The notes under the pieces were generated by a model. It was not told where the DNA came from. It saw only the letters and a program-made list of their open reading frames with translations, and searched no databases. The position numbers and the translations under genes are program-made. From contig OX155963.1 of the NCBI GenBank assembly GCA_944548615.1, forward strand, positions 31,027,985 to 31,091,984: DNA of 64,000 bases, in the 5' to 3' direction. Each line of letters begins with the position of its first letter. Position 1 is the first letter of the stretch. Positions 20,720 through 33,600 of the stretch are shown here, piece after piece. This DNA comes from Micropterix aruncella (lineage: Eukaryota > Arthropoda > Insecta > Lepidoptera > Micropterigidae).

Positions 20720-21570
20720 CTCACCTCACGGGAGACAGAACGATCCAAACTCGTTAAAACTTTCTAAGGTGACGGGTTCGCCCTTTGTAGTTAACAACTC
20801 TAGTTATGGATTTGAGTAATCTAACACCATATAAATAAACGGCATCAGGGTAACACATTGGGATCTACTGATACCATAATATTTGTTTACCTACCTACCT
20901 GCTTTTTAATATTCATGTAAGGTCTTCTTTTGAGCCACCCTCTTTTACCATTGAATCAACCTACATATTACAACTTAATATTATTTTGCTTGCATTTTTT
21001 AGTTATCGTAAATAGTGCTGAATTATTAGGTCTTGTTATTAGTTACTAATAACTGGCGATCCTAAATGGATGTCTCGAAAGCAAAAAAAAACACTAGTTA
21101 ATTATTTAAAGATATTTATAATTACAAAATCATAATTGTACAATTTAGATATTTTTCATCCGTGTCTTAAAATTATAATAATATCCTAACAGTTAAAACA
21201 AAATTTTTAAAAAATTGCATACATTTTTTTTTGTAAGTAATTTGTACTGACGGTTGATGAAAATAATCCAATTGACAATTTTATTCTTATCTGCGACTTT
21301 TTGTATTTCATAACATTTCATACTCCTAAACATTTTAATATAAAATATAACATTACAAAAAGACAGAAAAATCAGTCTTACCGAATCACTAAGAAAATAC
21401 TAAAATAGTCAGCTTAATTCTATTTTAATAGAGGAAGGTTTAAGTTTAGCATGTTTTCATACGTGAAATAGCATAAGTATTATCTAAATTAAATCAAAAT
21501 TTAGCATATAGAGTTCTAAATGAAAAATGTCAAATTGTAAAAGACCGAAAGTCGAGACTATTATTTTCAG
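20720..21570. other. family G remnant, then AT-rich PFKFB 3' flank
   Basis: 20713-20800 is the right part of the split G copy. Beyond it I see no gene; part will be the PFKFB 3' UTR on the minus strand. Confidence 0.5.
21280..21285 (-). promoter_or_regulatory. candidate polyadenylation signal for PFKFB
   Basis: AATAAA on the minus strand about 290 nt past the stop codon. The region is AT-rich, so chance occurrence is likely. Confidence 0.25.
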
Positions 21571-21573
21571 GAT

Positions 21574-21678
21574 CTAGTGAAGTTTAGTCCCGTTCTGCCA
21601 CAGTGTAGAGGGCAGGGTGTCGTAGTGCGAAGGGACTGTCGTTAGGGCGTCATCTGTTGTACGGGTTATCGAGCAGTT
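21574..21678 (-). CDS. Pfrx: PFKFB exon 7 (terminal exon, short tail and stop)
   Basis: Residues 426-459. The acceptor TTTTCTCTGCAG precedes [10 protein letters not shown], and the frame continues to NGTKLH and a TAG stop at 21574-21576. The tail is not conserved in the family, so the exon rests on the splice site, the phase match and the open frame. It is too short to be found by ORF length. A shorter alternative would read through the exon 6 donor to a nearby stop. Confidence 0.72.
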   Translation of the reverse strand, partial: NCSITRTTDDALTTVPSHYDTLPSTLWQNGTKLH

Positions 21679-24600
21679 CTGCAGAGAAAAGAAAAATAAA
21701 AATGAGTACATTGCAAAATATAAAACATAAATGGATCGTAGCTATTACGATAAACAGTGGAGTTTTGTCTGCTACAATGGGCGAACCTGTCAACCGGAAG
21801 GTTTAACAATATATAATCGTTCTTTCAACCTGGGCTGAGCGTAAACTTGAGGACAAAACAATTCACTAACTAGCTCCGCTACCTGGCTTGTCAGAGACCA
21901 ACGCCTTACGCCGACCAACATCTGGCCGCCTCGCCCTTGACTACCAATTATGGCCGGATTTCTCCATCCTCCCGATTAGTTACGGGTTCGAGGTCGCTTG
22001 CACGGTCCTTCACATGTTGTATGTTCAGCGGTGAATTTATTAGCCGGAGAGAAACAGTCGATTGGCTGACAGTTTTGCTGGAAGTCGACTGAAGAAGCAC
22101 AGTGCGTAAACGGCCCAGTAGCGCCCGAGGTTCAATCACCCAGGAAATGCTTATCCACCAGCAAGATAGCCTGGGACACATCTTTTCCGGGGTAAAACCT
22201 CATTTGAGGAAGCTACTGGATAGGAGCCGTACCGTGACTTGAGCCGATCCCGAGAATAAGATATTGGGCCATAGTGGCAGCAACTGCACAAGTACCATTA
22301 GCTACCAGGCCAGCTGTTTCGATAAACTGCTGGCCTGCTTTACGTGTCTTATTCTGAGATCTTGCAGTTTATTGACAAGTCTATTCTGAGAGACAGTATC
22401 AAACGCCCTTGCCAAATCCGGAATAACGGCCAGGCATTTGGATCCATCATCTAGAGATAGGAAAACCAAAAACAATATGATTTGTATACTTCGCTCAGAA
22501 AGCCAAGTGTTCAAGTAGTTTTGGCTTATTAATCTGAAATGTTTGACTCATTAAAACAGCTCAACTTAAAATTACAAGGGGATACGATTTAAAAAGATGG
22601 CTTCGAAGGGGGAGTGAATAGGCGGTAAGGTTAACGCTTACATGTGGCAAGACAGCTGTCCTAAACCTATCACAGCCAGTCCAGTCCTTAGTCCGGAATC
22701 TACTGCTCACCCCTCGGAGTGTAATTAAGGGAGTTGATCTGTATTAAGATGGGCTCGATTCTGGTCGGTAAATTCAATGGCAACTCCATTTGTATTTTAC
22801 TTTTCTATTTATTGTTTTTCCGATCGAGTATATCAAAGTTTATCCCTCCAGAGCAGAACAAGCGCTGCGTTTGTATTCGTTTGTATTTACTTTTTTCAAG
22901 CACTTATTTGTGCGAAAAAGCAATTTTCATCAGTTGTAGCAATCAAAACGAAGCATAGAAGCAAACTCAATATTGCTGGTGATTTACGCTGTGCACTTTT
23001 TTATTCAACCAAGAAATGTAAATCTTGTTAAAAATATGCAAGCTTGTCAGTATTTATATATCATCAATCTCATGCATAATTATACCTATAAGCAATATAT
23101 AAAACCTTGTGATTTGGATTACTTTTTTACACTTATATTTTAAATTTATATAGGACTTGGGTATTTTCTGTTGGCAGCAGGGGGCGTGATAAAAATAACT
23201 TTGGGAATCCCTGTTCTAGACGAAGAAAATCAAAAGACTTGGTAGAGCAATGAAATTACTTACTATGGGTTGTTGGCGGTGAGTGTCGACACAATCGACG
23301 GGCAGTTTTATCATTTCTGCTCTGTAGGTATAGCCAGTCGCAGTCAGCTTGATGATAGTATGCAGTGGTACGTTCATGTAAGGCAGTTGATCTGTCGATA
23401 AAGAAAAAAAAAATATTATAAAAAGAAGAGAACATCCATGCCTTAGTATTATAGTAAATGGATGAAGGAATGCACTAAGATAGTGGTCGACAATCAAATC
23501 AGCCTATATAAAACTAAGATAGATGGCACTAATAATTTAGTAGTATTATCGTTATCATTGGTTAAATAATAATATTTTATAATCAATCAGTCCTTTATAA
23601 AAGAAAACTTTATTATCAATGTTATTATAGATGACCAAAAAAAATGCTATTAGTTTCGCCGGAAAAGGTTATCAGCGCCACCTGCATGTCGCCCAGGCAG
23701 ATGTAATAAGCGGCCTGACCCCCCCCCCTCCTCCCTGCAAGATTACGTAATTTGCAGAAAATATGAAGAAAATTTGCAGAAAATATGAAGAATCGTAAAC
23801 CCAGCATTTGTAAAGTATTTCGAAGGCGGTAAGTGGAAAAAAAACATTTTAGAATGTTTTAAAAAATGTACTTTATTAATTGAAAGTAATTACAAAATCT
23901 CAAACTCTTTGGTTTATTTTACAGATTGCAATCTTTAGACCGCAGTGGCTGTAAAGACTAACAAAGAGAAAAAAATATTTAAGAATGCATTTAATGTGCA
24001 GGTTTAGACCAAAAAACATGCGATGCGGTGATCAAAGTTGATTTTGTAATCAGGACGGGCACCCCCTCCCCGCCCCACGTAATCAAGCGTAAGCCTCAGC
24101 TCCAACCCCCCCCCCCTCCCCTCGATGTTTACGTAATATGTGGACGGCCCCTTATATGTAAATCCTGCACTGTATATAATCAATTGTAATACACACTCTA
24201 GCTGCTCTCACATCCAAATTTAACACACACAATACACTAACCGTGCACAACCTTATGTATTCTCAGTCCTGATATGCATACTTTATATTAATATTCATTT
24301 TATGATGTAATGTAAAGCAATTCCAGGCACTGCGACCTGGATTTATCAAGAGGCCAATGTAACATTATCAACACTCATTACATTATCATTAGTGCAAAAT
24401 TTCATTAGTGCAGTGACGCCATTGCTAAAATAACCAGATAAGTAATATTATCTCTTGATAAGGGATCCAAATGTCTGGCCGTTTTTCTGGATTTGGCAAG
24501 GGCGTTTGATACAGTCTCTCAAAATGGACTAATCAATAAACCACAGGATCCCAGAATAAGAGATGTAGAGCATGTACGTGGCCTCTCAGCTACATCAATG

Positions 24601-27600
24601 GAGAGCAGACAGATTGTGAGATGGAAGAAAGATGTGGGAAGAAGTATGTATAACTTGATAAACAGTTTAATCGTCGTAATATCGTAGAATCTACACAACC
24701 TTAACAGTTTAGTCGTTGTAGCAGATTAGCCTAACAATACGAGCTGGAGTCAAACAGGGTTGCGGCCTCTCTCTTAATCTTCCGAAACTCTTCTAACATC
24801 GAAACTTTACGCAAGAAATGATCCATCTTTACCATTTTCCAGTCTTTTAGTAATTTTGGTTTTTATCTGAATCGACGAAATATTGCTATTCTAGTGTACA
24901 AACAATACTACTATCAAAATGATGCTATTCTAGTGTACAAACAATACTACTATCAAAATGATGCTATTCTAGTGTACAAACAATACTACTACCAACATTT
25001 ATCTGTTTATTTATTTCAGTATTACATCTAACAACGTCACTTGTAACAGCAATGAGATGTTAGCAAAAATTTGATGCAAGACATATTACTATTATAGTTT
25101 ATATGACAAAATCGCCTAACTAGGTTCGAGCCTGTTATTAAGCAGACTTAATTGTCTGGTTATTAAATCTGCATTATCAACTTAACCTCTCGGAAGCCAG
25201 CCTTCACACGCAAAAAACTGCAATGCAACTTTTTGGTTTACTTTGGGAATAAATACTAACAATGCCGTTTTTTTTATGAATTCTGTCTTGTTACCTAGTA
25301 ATTAATCTTGTTAGTCATGTATATTATATATTTTTATAATACATATGGGGGCCGGCCAAAACGGCTACGAGCGGATCTGTCAAACGACGCAAATTGCCTA
25401 TAGGTTTTGTCAGCGTCGGACGGGTTAATCACTAGGTTAGTAATTATTAAAGCGACAATTAAATATACAAAACAGGAAAAGCCAAACCGATTCTCGGAAT
25501 AAACTGCCCACTTTTATAAAAGATATAATCCCCTAATTATTTTGTGTTTTCAATTTCATTTTAAAAACAAGTATTTATCTGTGTTTTACCAATTCAAACT
25601 AAATATCACTGGGCTTGTCTCACAGTATCTGAGAATAAGTTGAAAAAATGCAGATAACGGGCTTTCCAACTAGTATTAACTACGCAATACCCGCTCACTT
25701 CACTGTGATTAGATAATATTGTCTATCAGTTATTTGCACAAGACGAGTACCTATTCTATGTATGTAATATTTGAAATTGGTGTAACAATTTCATCAATGT
25801 GGGTGGGTTTGAGTTTTCCAAAATCTCTCCATTCAATCGGAATTCACAGCAGCATTGCTCTCTCCTGGTGTTTCTATTACTATCCCTATCGAGCCCCCAA
25901 ATAGCCACACCAAAATATCGTATGTTTCATAGATAGATGGATATCAATCTGTCAACGCTCAATTCGCACTTACCTAGTTTGGCATCGAGGAAATATCCAA
26001 GGACGCATCTCAAGACGGCCTGATGTCCGACCACCAAGACGCCGTCCGTGCCGCTCAGAGCCGTAAGAACCGGCCTAAGACGAGACATGATGTCGATGTA
26101 TGACTCCCCCCACGGGTAGCGGTACCGCAGCTTGTCCTGATCTCTCCACGCAAACTCTTGAGGGAAACGCTCCTGCATCTCTTCGTAGGTTAGACCTTCG
26201 CAGATACCCTGTGAACAAAAAGAGAAATGCATTAGGGTGATTTTATTACAAACTTTGCCGAACCACCAACCGAGAAAGAGGGAATGTTTTGTGAACAAGC
26301 TTTAAAAAAATCGAGGTAATATCCATTTTGAGACCCCTGAGATGATTAAGACCATTTCCAGGCTGAAGTCTGTCTGTGTGTGCGCGTCTGCGTGTGTGTG
26401 TGTGTATTATTCTTCCACGATAACGCCCAAGCACTTAAGGGGGGAGTGCCTGGATTAGAAGGCCAAAAAAACATGTTTTACAAGTTTTTTTTAAATTCAA
26501 AAGTTTTAACTGATCATGAATCTTATATATCAGTTGGATTAACATTTGAAAAATAAAAATATTTTTTGCAATAGTAAAATGAACTATTTTTGAGTTATTG
26601 AATTGCAAATGTTGCTACCACTGCAGAAATGACAGTATCTTCTAACCTAACACCAGTGCAATACTGAAAAATATGGTTCTGAGAAAAACGCATTGGAGTT
26701 TTCTTTACAAAAAAGTAGTAAGTTTGTTATACTTACAGCAATCTGAGACTATCAGCTATTCCAGAGGTAAAAGATTCATGAATACATTTCAATTTGAAGT
26801 TAAAAAAAAAACATGAAAAACATGTTTTTTTTGGTCGTCTAAACCGGGCTACCGTCTACTACACCCTTAAAAGTGTTTAATAGACGGATGAGATTAGTAG
26901 AACGGATTAATCTGATTGAGCAGAATTTTGATACGCAGGCATCATTTGGTCATGGCAAGAATTGAAAAGATTTTAGTTGAAACCTGTCTACCAGGGGGCG
27001 CACTAGTCATATTTCAATCTCGAAATATTGGACTTACATACTTGAATTTGGTATGCAGATGCCTTGTTGGGCCGAAATTAAATTGAATATTTGCCCTGCG
27101 CGTAGAGGTTTCTGCTGGCCTCCATATATATTATATAAATATATAATATACATAACTAACAAGCAAGAACTCAGGCTCATCAACTTAAGTTGCCTGCTTG
27201 ATAAATATATAATAATAAATAATAATAATATGCCGACTATTTTATGTATTTTATACCATACGCCAGCTAGCACAAAGGATTAAGGTCACATTGGTGCCCA
27301 ACGTGGGGCCAACAAGCTACCAGTGTAAACCACTCACGGATTTAAAAATAAACTAGACAAATATCAGATTTAAAGAATTTAGATATTATATCAGACATAC
27401 AGCATATATGTACATCAATGGAATAAAAATAGACGAATTGTATCTTTTTTTATTGACCTTCAAACTCATTCTAATCACATTGTGTTGATGCGCTGAAGGT
27501 TATCAGATAAAAATACATACAAAATGGACTAATTATAAATGTCTGAGATTAGTATTTTGAGCGATAAGAAAATATTTTCAGCATCACAAAATCATCTTTT

Positions 27601-30600
27601 ATGAGTGAACAGATGTTTGCGGGTTTTTGTGCTCTTGACTAGCGACCTTCTCACATAGTATAGTCGGGAAGGAAGTGAATATTTTTAGGACTTATTTTGC
27701 CGGTTTGTGGAATTAATTAAATCTGGTCTATTATTATGAAATCCAAGACTATCAAGTTTGTTTGACATTATAAATAAGAACAAATTTACCGCAAGAAGTT
27801 TGTAACACCCGATGTTTCAGCGATGTTGCAATGACCGTTGCAACATCGCCACAGTCTACCCTGCATTGCAGTCTGCCCTGGACAATGGCGGTTGCAACAT
27901 CGCCGAAACGTCAGGTTATACACACGTGATACACATTTCATGCGGTAAATTCGTTTTTATCTTATTTATAATGGTCTATTATAGATACTAATCAAGAAAT
28001 TCCGAGTCTGGCAAGGATTATGCAATGGGTGGGTGGACAGGAGGTGCAATCGAATTGTACTTATTTTCCTAGTTATAAATATTTTCCTTTCACTACAATC
28101 GATCATCAAATGTGCAAAAAAAACTAATCTAGCTTATTTACAGTTGAGTGAAGCTTCTCTGGCGGGAATATTTCAACATCTACAAAAACTGAAAAAATCT
28201 ATGTGTTTTTCGGATATGACGCCCTTACTTTTACACCTTTAAACTTATAACACAGATTGATATTACCACAGATTATCATTTGACAGAAGTCAGGCTATTT
28301 TAAGAAATCGCTAGACAAAAATGATAACTCATTTGTCTCATTTTCACTGTCTTGAGTTTTTTTTCATGACAATTTATCCTGTAATTCCACGAAAAAAAAC
28401 ACATCTGGCTGATGTTCATAATAACTAAAACCTTGCCAGACTCTCCTGAAATTTGTGGCAGTGCGCGCTCTGATATGCATTCAAGGAGTCTGGCAAGGCT
28501 TTAGCGATCGCACATCACAACCAGGTGTTATCCTAAGCTATTGTTTTAATGTTGAGTAACATCTGAGCAACTTTCAGGTCTGCAAAAACAAGGGCCACCA
28601 TTTTGTTCGGTTTTTCATGTGCCAGATATCTTTGCCATACCTATAGATCAGCCAGATTATTTTTTTAAATCAATGTTGCATGCGACTTGACACTGCGACG
28701 AGCACCTTTGTATTATTAAAAGGATTTTCCAGCTTAACCCACTGGAAAACCCTCCTACAAAATACATGTCCGCTGCTTAGAATTAATCACTGAATAATCA
28801 GAAATTATTATTGAGGGTTACTTACAGAAAACATCCCCGCCATGACTCTGACCTGCTGTTCAGCGAAGCAAGTGTTTTGGATATTCGTCAGTTGTTCGTG
28901 AAACAATGCCTAATACATTTTTACAAGACCTTAGAAAAACGTTCCCGAAGCCAGCAGCAAAGACCGACTAGATGTAATGATCTGAAAATCATCACATGAT
29001 CGCTTAGCAGCTCTAAGCTAACCGGAAATAGATTAATCGAATTTTTTAAATTAAATTGTACTTTAAAAAGATCATAGTGACATCTAGCGATTTAATTAGG
29101 AACTAAACTTGACAGATGAAGAATGTCAGTTGCTAAACTATAGAGTGCAGTGCCAGCGTCACATAAATAAAGGGGTTTTGAGTGGTTTTTGAGAGTTAAG
29201 GACATCATTAGGGGTTTAAATATAGACAATCAGGAATATTTGGCAAGAAATTAGCATATTTTGAGATTTTTACGAAAAATCGACGTAAATATCAATAATT
29301 GACAAATAGACAATAGAAGCATGTTTATGGTCTTAAAAAGTCGACCGATTGGTGTTTCAAAGAAATATAAAAAGGGGTTCATTAAATAGTAGGAATTATG
29401 GGAGAATTAATAGCAATATTGATAGTCATTTGAAGAACATTTAATTTATTATTAAGAGAAATTGGAAAACATAATCGACATCGATGGAAGAAAGCCGAAT
29501 TAATGAAATTAAAAGAATTTTTCACCAAATAATTGCCAGTCAAAATAAAATTTAATAGTTAAAATGAGGAAATTTGGAAACACTTAATTAAAATAAAGGA
29601 ATTACTAGATAAAAATAATAGCAATAAATAAAATTGAAATAAAATAGTTATATTATTTCGCTTTCAAAGGCGAAAGCGGAAACGACGCGAAAGAAAGGCG
29701 GCAAGATCAAGTCAAAGTATGAAGATTTCCCGCCGAATATGAAACATCAATTTCTCATAATACGTAAAACAAATACTTAAAATCAAATGTAGAAGTAGAA
29801 GCACGAATTATCGTTAAGAAATTCGCTTGTTAGCAATGTGGCAGAGCGTTATTTAACGAAAAAATAGATAAATCAGATCGTTTTATGATTGATTAGTCAA
29901 TAGTTGTGGGTTAAATTATCAAAAAAAGGTCACATCGATAGGGGTGTTATATAAGGGATGGACGAGTTGCTTCCGGCATCCATTAAGAAATTTTAGTTGC
30001 ACGCACAAAAGCTGCGAAAGTTTGGGAAAGAAAAGTATATCTTGGGGCTCAGATGTGAGAATAAATAGTTTAAAATAAGGGCACTGAGATGCTGTGAAGC
30101 ATCTTAGTGCCCAGTTCATTTAAATTCGTATAAAGTGTGCAGATCGTATATCACAGAAACGCTTTATCGCACTCGTCATTGAGGCGCTTTTTACAAAGAC
30201 ACTAAAAACGAACAAATAATTGAAAATCCAGTGCTAAAAATGTGAATCGAGAGAGCTACGCGAGTTGGCATGTAAAAATCCAACATTTCAAATAAAATAG
30301 AAGTACGAGATTTCGTCGGGTTGCAATACGAAAATTATATCAAAGATGGCGGACGAGGCAAAGTCAGATTAATATATCACAACATTGCGAGCGTTCTTCG
30401 GAGGTGCATAACATAGCGGTGAAATACAATTAACATTTGACGAGAACGCAGTAACGGCTTGGAATTGCAGTACGATAGCGAAGAGGTTGGGGTTTCTAAA
30501 AAGGCATTCGTCGTGGTATGGCAGATTTCTAGGAATGCAACAACACATCGAAGATTGACATTTAGTTATAAGTGCATAATTGTGCAATGCAGCTGTAAAT

Positions 30601-33600
30601 ACGGGGAAGTATAGCCGAGAGTCATTGTCGGCAAAGATGTACTAAAAATATGTAAGTTTATTTTGCCGAAGCTGGCGTTATTTAATTATTTGGGCCGAAG
30701 CTAGCAACCAATATTGTCATTGTTGTATATTTTTTTGGGGTTATAAATATTAGAGTTTTGTGGGGTTTGTTGGAAATTATTAGAAATGATAAGTAGTAGT
30801 AACGTAAAAGCGTGATTTGCACGTTAACTAAAAATGAGTGATTTAACATCGATTGACAGGAAGAGTCGTTGATAATTATGTCAGACTCTCATTTAATTTG
30901 GAAGAGAGTTAGCCTTGCTAACTCCGTTGATTCAGACACCAGCCATTATATAAATGTGCTCTTAATTTGGAAACTAGTTAAGGAAACATTCGAATTATAC
31001 TGAATGTTAAGTTAAAATTAAAGATAAGGAATTGTAGATTATATTGTTCTAAGGTTTTTGACTGATCGATGGGGTTCCACGGATAACGGGGAGGGAATAG
31101 TATTAATAGAAATAATAGAACGAAAACCATATGGACACCCAGTGGACTGGATGGTAACCAGGTCGTAGTTTATATCGGGCATTAGCGACTGCGGTCATTT
31201 AAATTCATTATATCACTGGAACGCCATCGACTAGTTGACAGTATGTTAGTTTATAAGTAATTTTATTGTTGTACGTAACCTTACGATTCATGTTTCAATA
31301 TAATTTGACATTGAACATGTTTAAGTAAATAAGGCACCAGAACCCAATTATCGAATTTGGTGCATCGTATTAAACACATGCCATTTGTATTAATATTATT
31401 TTTTTAACAATCGACCGAAAATAAGTTTATAATTAAGAAAAAATTTTCTTTACAAATGACGTCCCAACGTGTGGGGCCTTGATAGATTCTAAATAAAATA
31501 AATAGTAAATTATTTTCGATCGATCGTAATTTGGGCATTTAATAAATAAGAAATATAGAAACATGAATCGTGTGATATAACTGTATATTTAGCATTGCGA
31601 ATTGTTGATATATTGTATATGTGTGTTGTTTCTGGAAATCTGCCTATTTACATAATTTAATGTTATTGTACATTATGTACACATATTTACTGCAATCGTC
31701 GTAATTGAATCGGTGATTAAAATAGTACCTCGGGAATAAGAATAGTTTAAAATAAAAATAAACAAATTTGATTGGTAATTGATTTAATTAAGAATTTGGC
31801 AGAAATTAAAATAAATTAAAATAATTGTAATCAGGACGCCGCGGATAATAACCTTTGGCACGATAGCAATCGTCAACCTTTTGCTTTGAATAAAATATAA
31901 TAAATTAAATTCGTTTAATTAAAAATAAAATAAATTGAATTAGTTTTGAATCAAAATAAAATAAATTAATTAAATTCGTTTAATCAATAATAAAATAAAA
32001 TAAAATAAATTCGTTTAAATAAAAAATAAAATAAATTAAATTTATTTTGAATCAAAATAAAAATAAATAAAATAAATTAATTAAATTTATTTAAATTAAA
32101 ATAAAATAAATTAAATACGACAAATAAATTAAGAATAGACGTAGACATCATAATGTCTCAAACAGCTTCGTCATCGAAAAAACGAAGGCTGGAGAGAGAT
32201 ATATCTCAGGGACGTGTGGAACCATTATTCGGAATTAGGCAGAAAGAAGATTTTTATAACACTGTGTCTCAATGGAACCTGGATGTAGACCAGGAAAATA
32301 CGAATAGAGAACTCGATGGCTGGGAGGGGGTCGTCGGTTCGCATTTTTAATAATACCCTAAATAGTAATGATATGGATCAGAGACCTTATATTTATGTAA
32401 GGCTAAATAATTTTAAATTAAAAGCATTAGTAGATACAGGATCTTCTGTTAATATAATAGGGAGAAAATATATAACACGAGTGGTATTACCCGGCGTTGC
32501 CCGTGTTATATCTGTTCTCAAATACCAATGTATACCAATTTTCATGGCGATCGGTTGAGCAGTATAGAAGTTGGTGTGCTGCAGCGCCGTCTAGTTGAAA
32601 GTTGCAACAAAGCGGATATATATAAAAACCTTAACCATGAAAAAATACATATATATGCCAACTTTCATGGTGATCGCTCAAACGGTTTCGGAGTCTATTA
32701 AACTCGGACAGACGGGCATACAGATATACCAACATCCATTTTTATATTATATTATTTTGGCCTGTTTTTAAAATTTAAACTTTGAATGCCTATATCTCGC
32801 TTATTTATAGCGACCGACACAATTTTCTTCCAGATTTAGCATTAAAATGAAAAAAATTGGAGAGAGGTTCCTATACTGCAGTTATTCCACTTTTATAACT
32901 ATGTGATAATACTTACATGTATATATTTTAATTAAAGAGTTTTGAACAATGAAGCGCAAATAATTAAAAAGCAGGAATAATTTCACTGTATTACCTTCAC
33001 AATATTTTGAATTTAGAATAACGCTTGGCCGACTATGACGTTTGTAGGTTTAACATAGCAGCGCCATCTATGGATTACTCAATAGATAACGCCATCTGTT
33101 AAAATCGTTTGGAACTAACAGATAATTGCGAATGTCAAATAATAGACATTGCAATAAAATAATATCGCGACTATAAATTAAGACGTAAGCTATCCTATCT
33201 TTCAAGTTGGATCAAACTGCACATTGTGTGCAAATTTGATTCAAATCGGTTAAGTAGTTTAGGAGTCCATCGCGGACAAACAACGTGACACGTAATTTAT
33301 ATATATTAAGATTATTTCAGGATTGTGCGTTTGATAACGAATGCAATAATATACAACTGATGTCGGCGGATGGTACGATACAGAATATTATAGGAGAATT
33401 GAATATAGATATCAAATATGAGGACGTTTGCCGACGTTTAAAATACATACTTAGTAAATACATACTTGAAATACTTACTTATATATAAAATCGGAAGGTA
33501 AAGCCATAGGGCGATGCCACATAAAAGATATGGTAAAAATTAGTAAGGGGTGATTAAAGAACCTTACGATTCTATCGGTTGAGTGATTAGTTGTAGAAGC

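Noticed and set aside
30369..30587. Minus-strand frames identical in both LTRs (also 29919-30119)
   Set aside because: They are duplicated only because the LTRs are duplicated; short, antisense, no domain.
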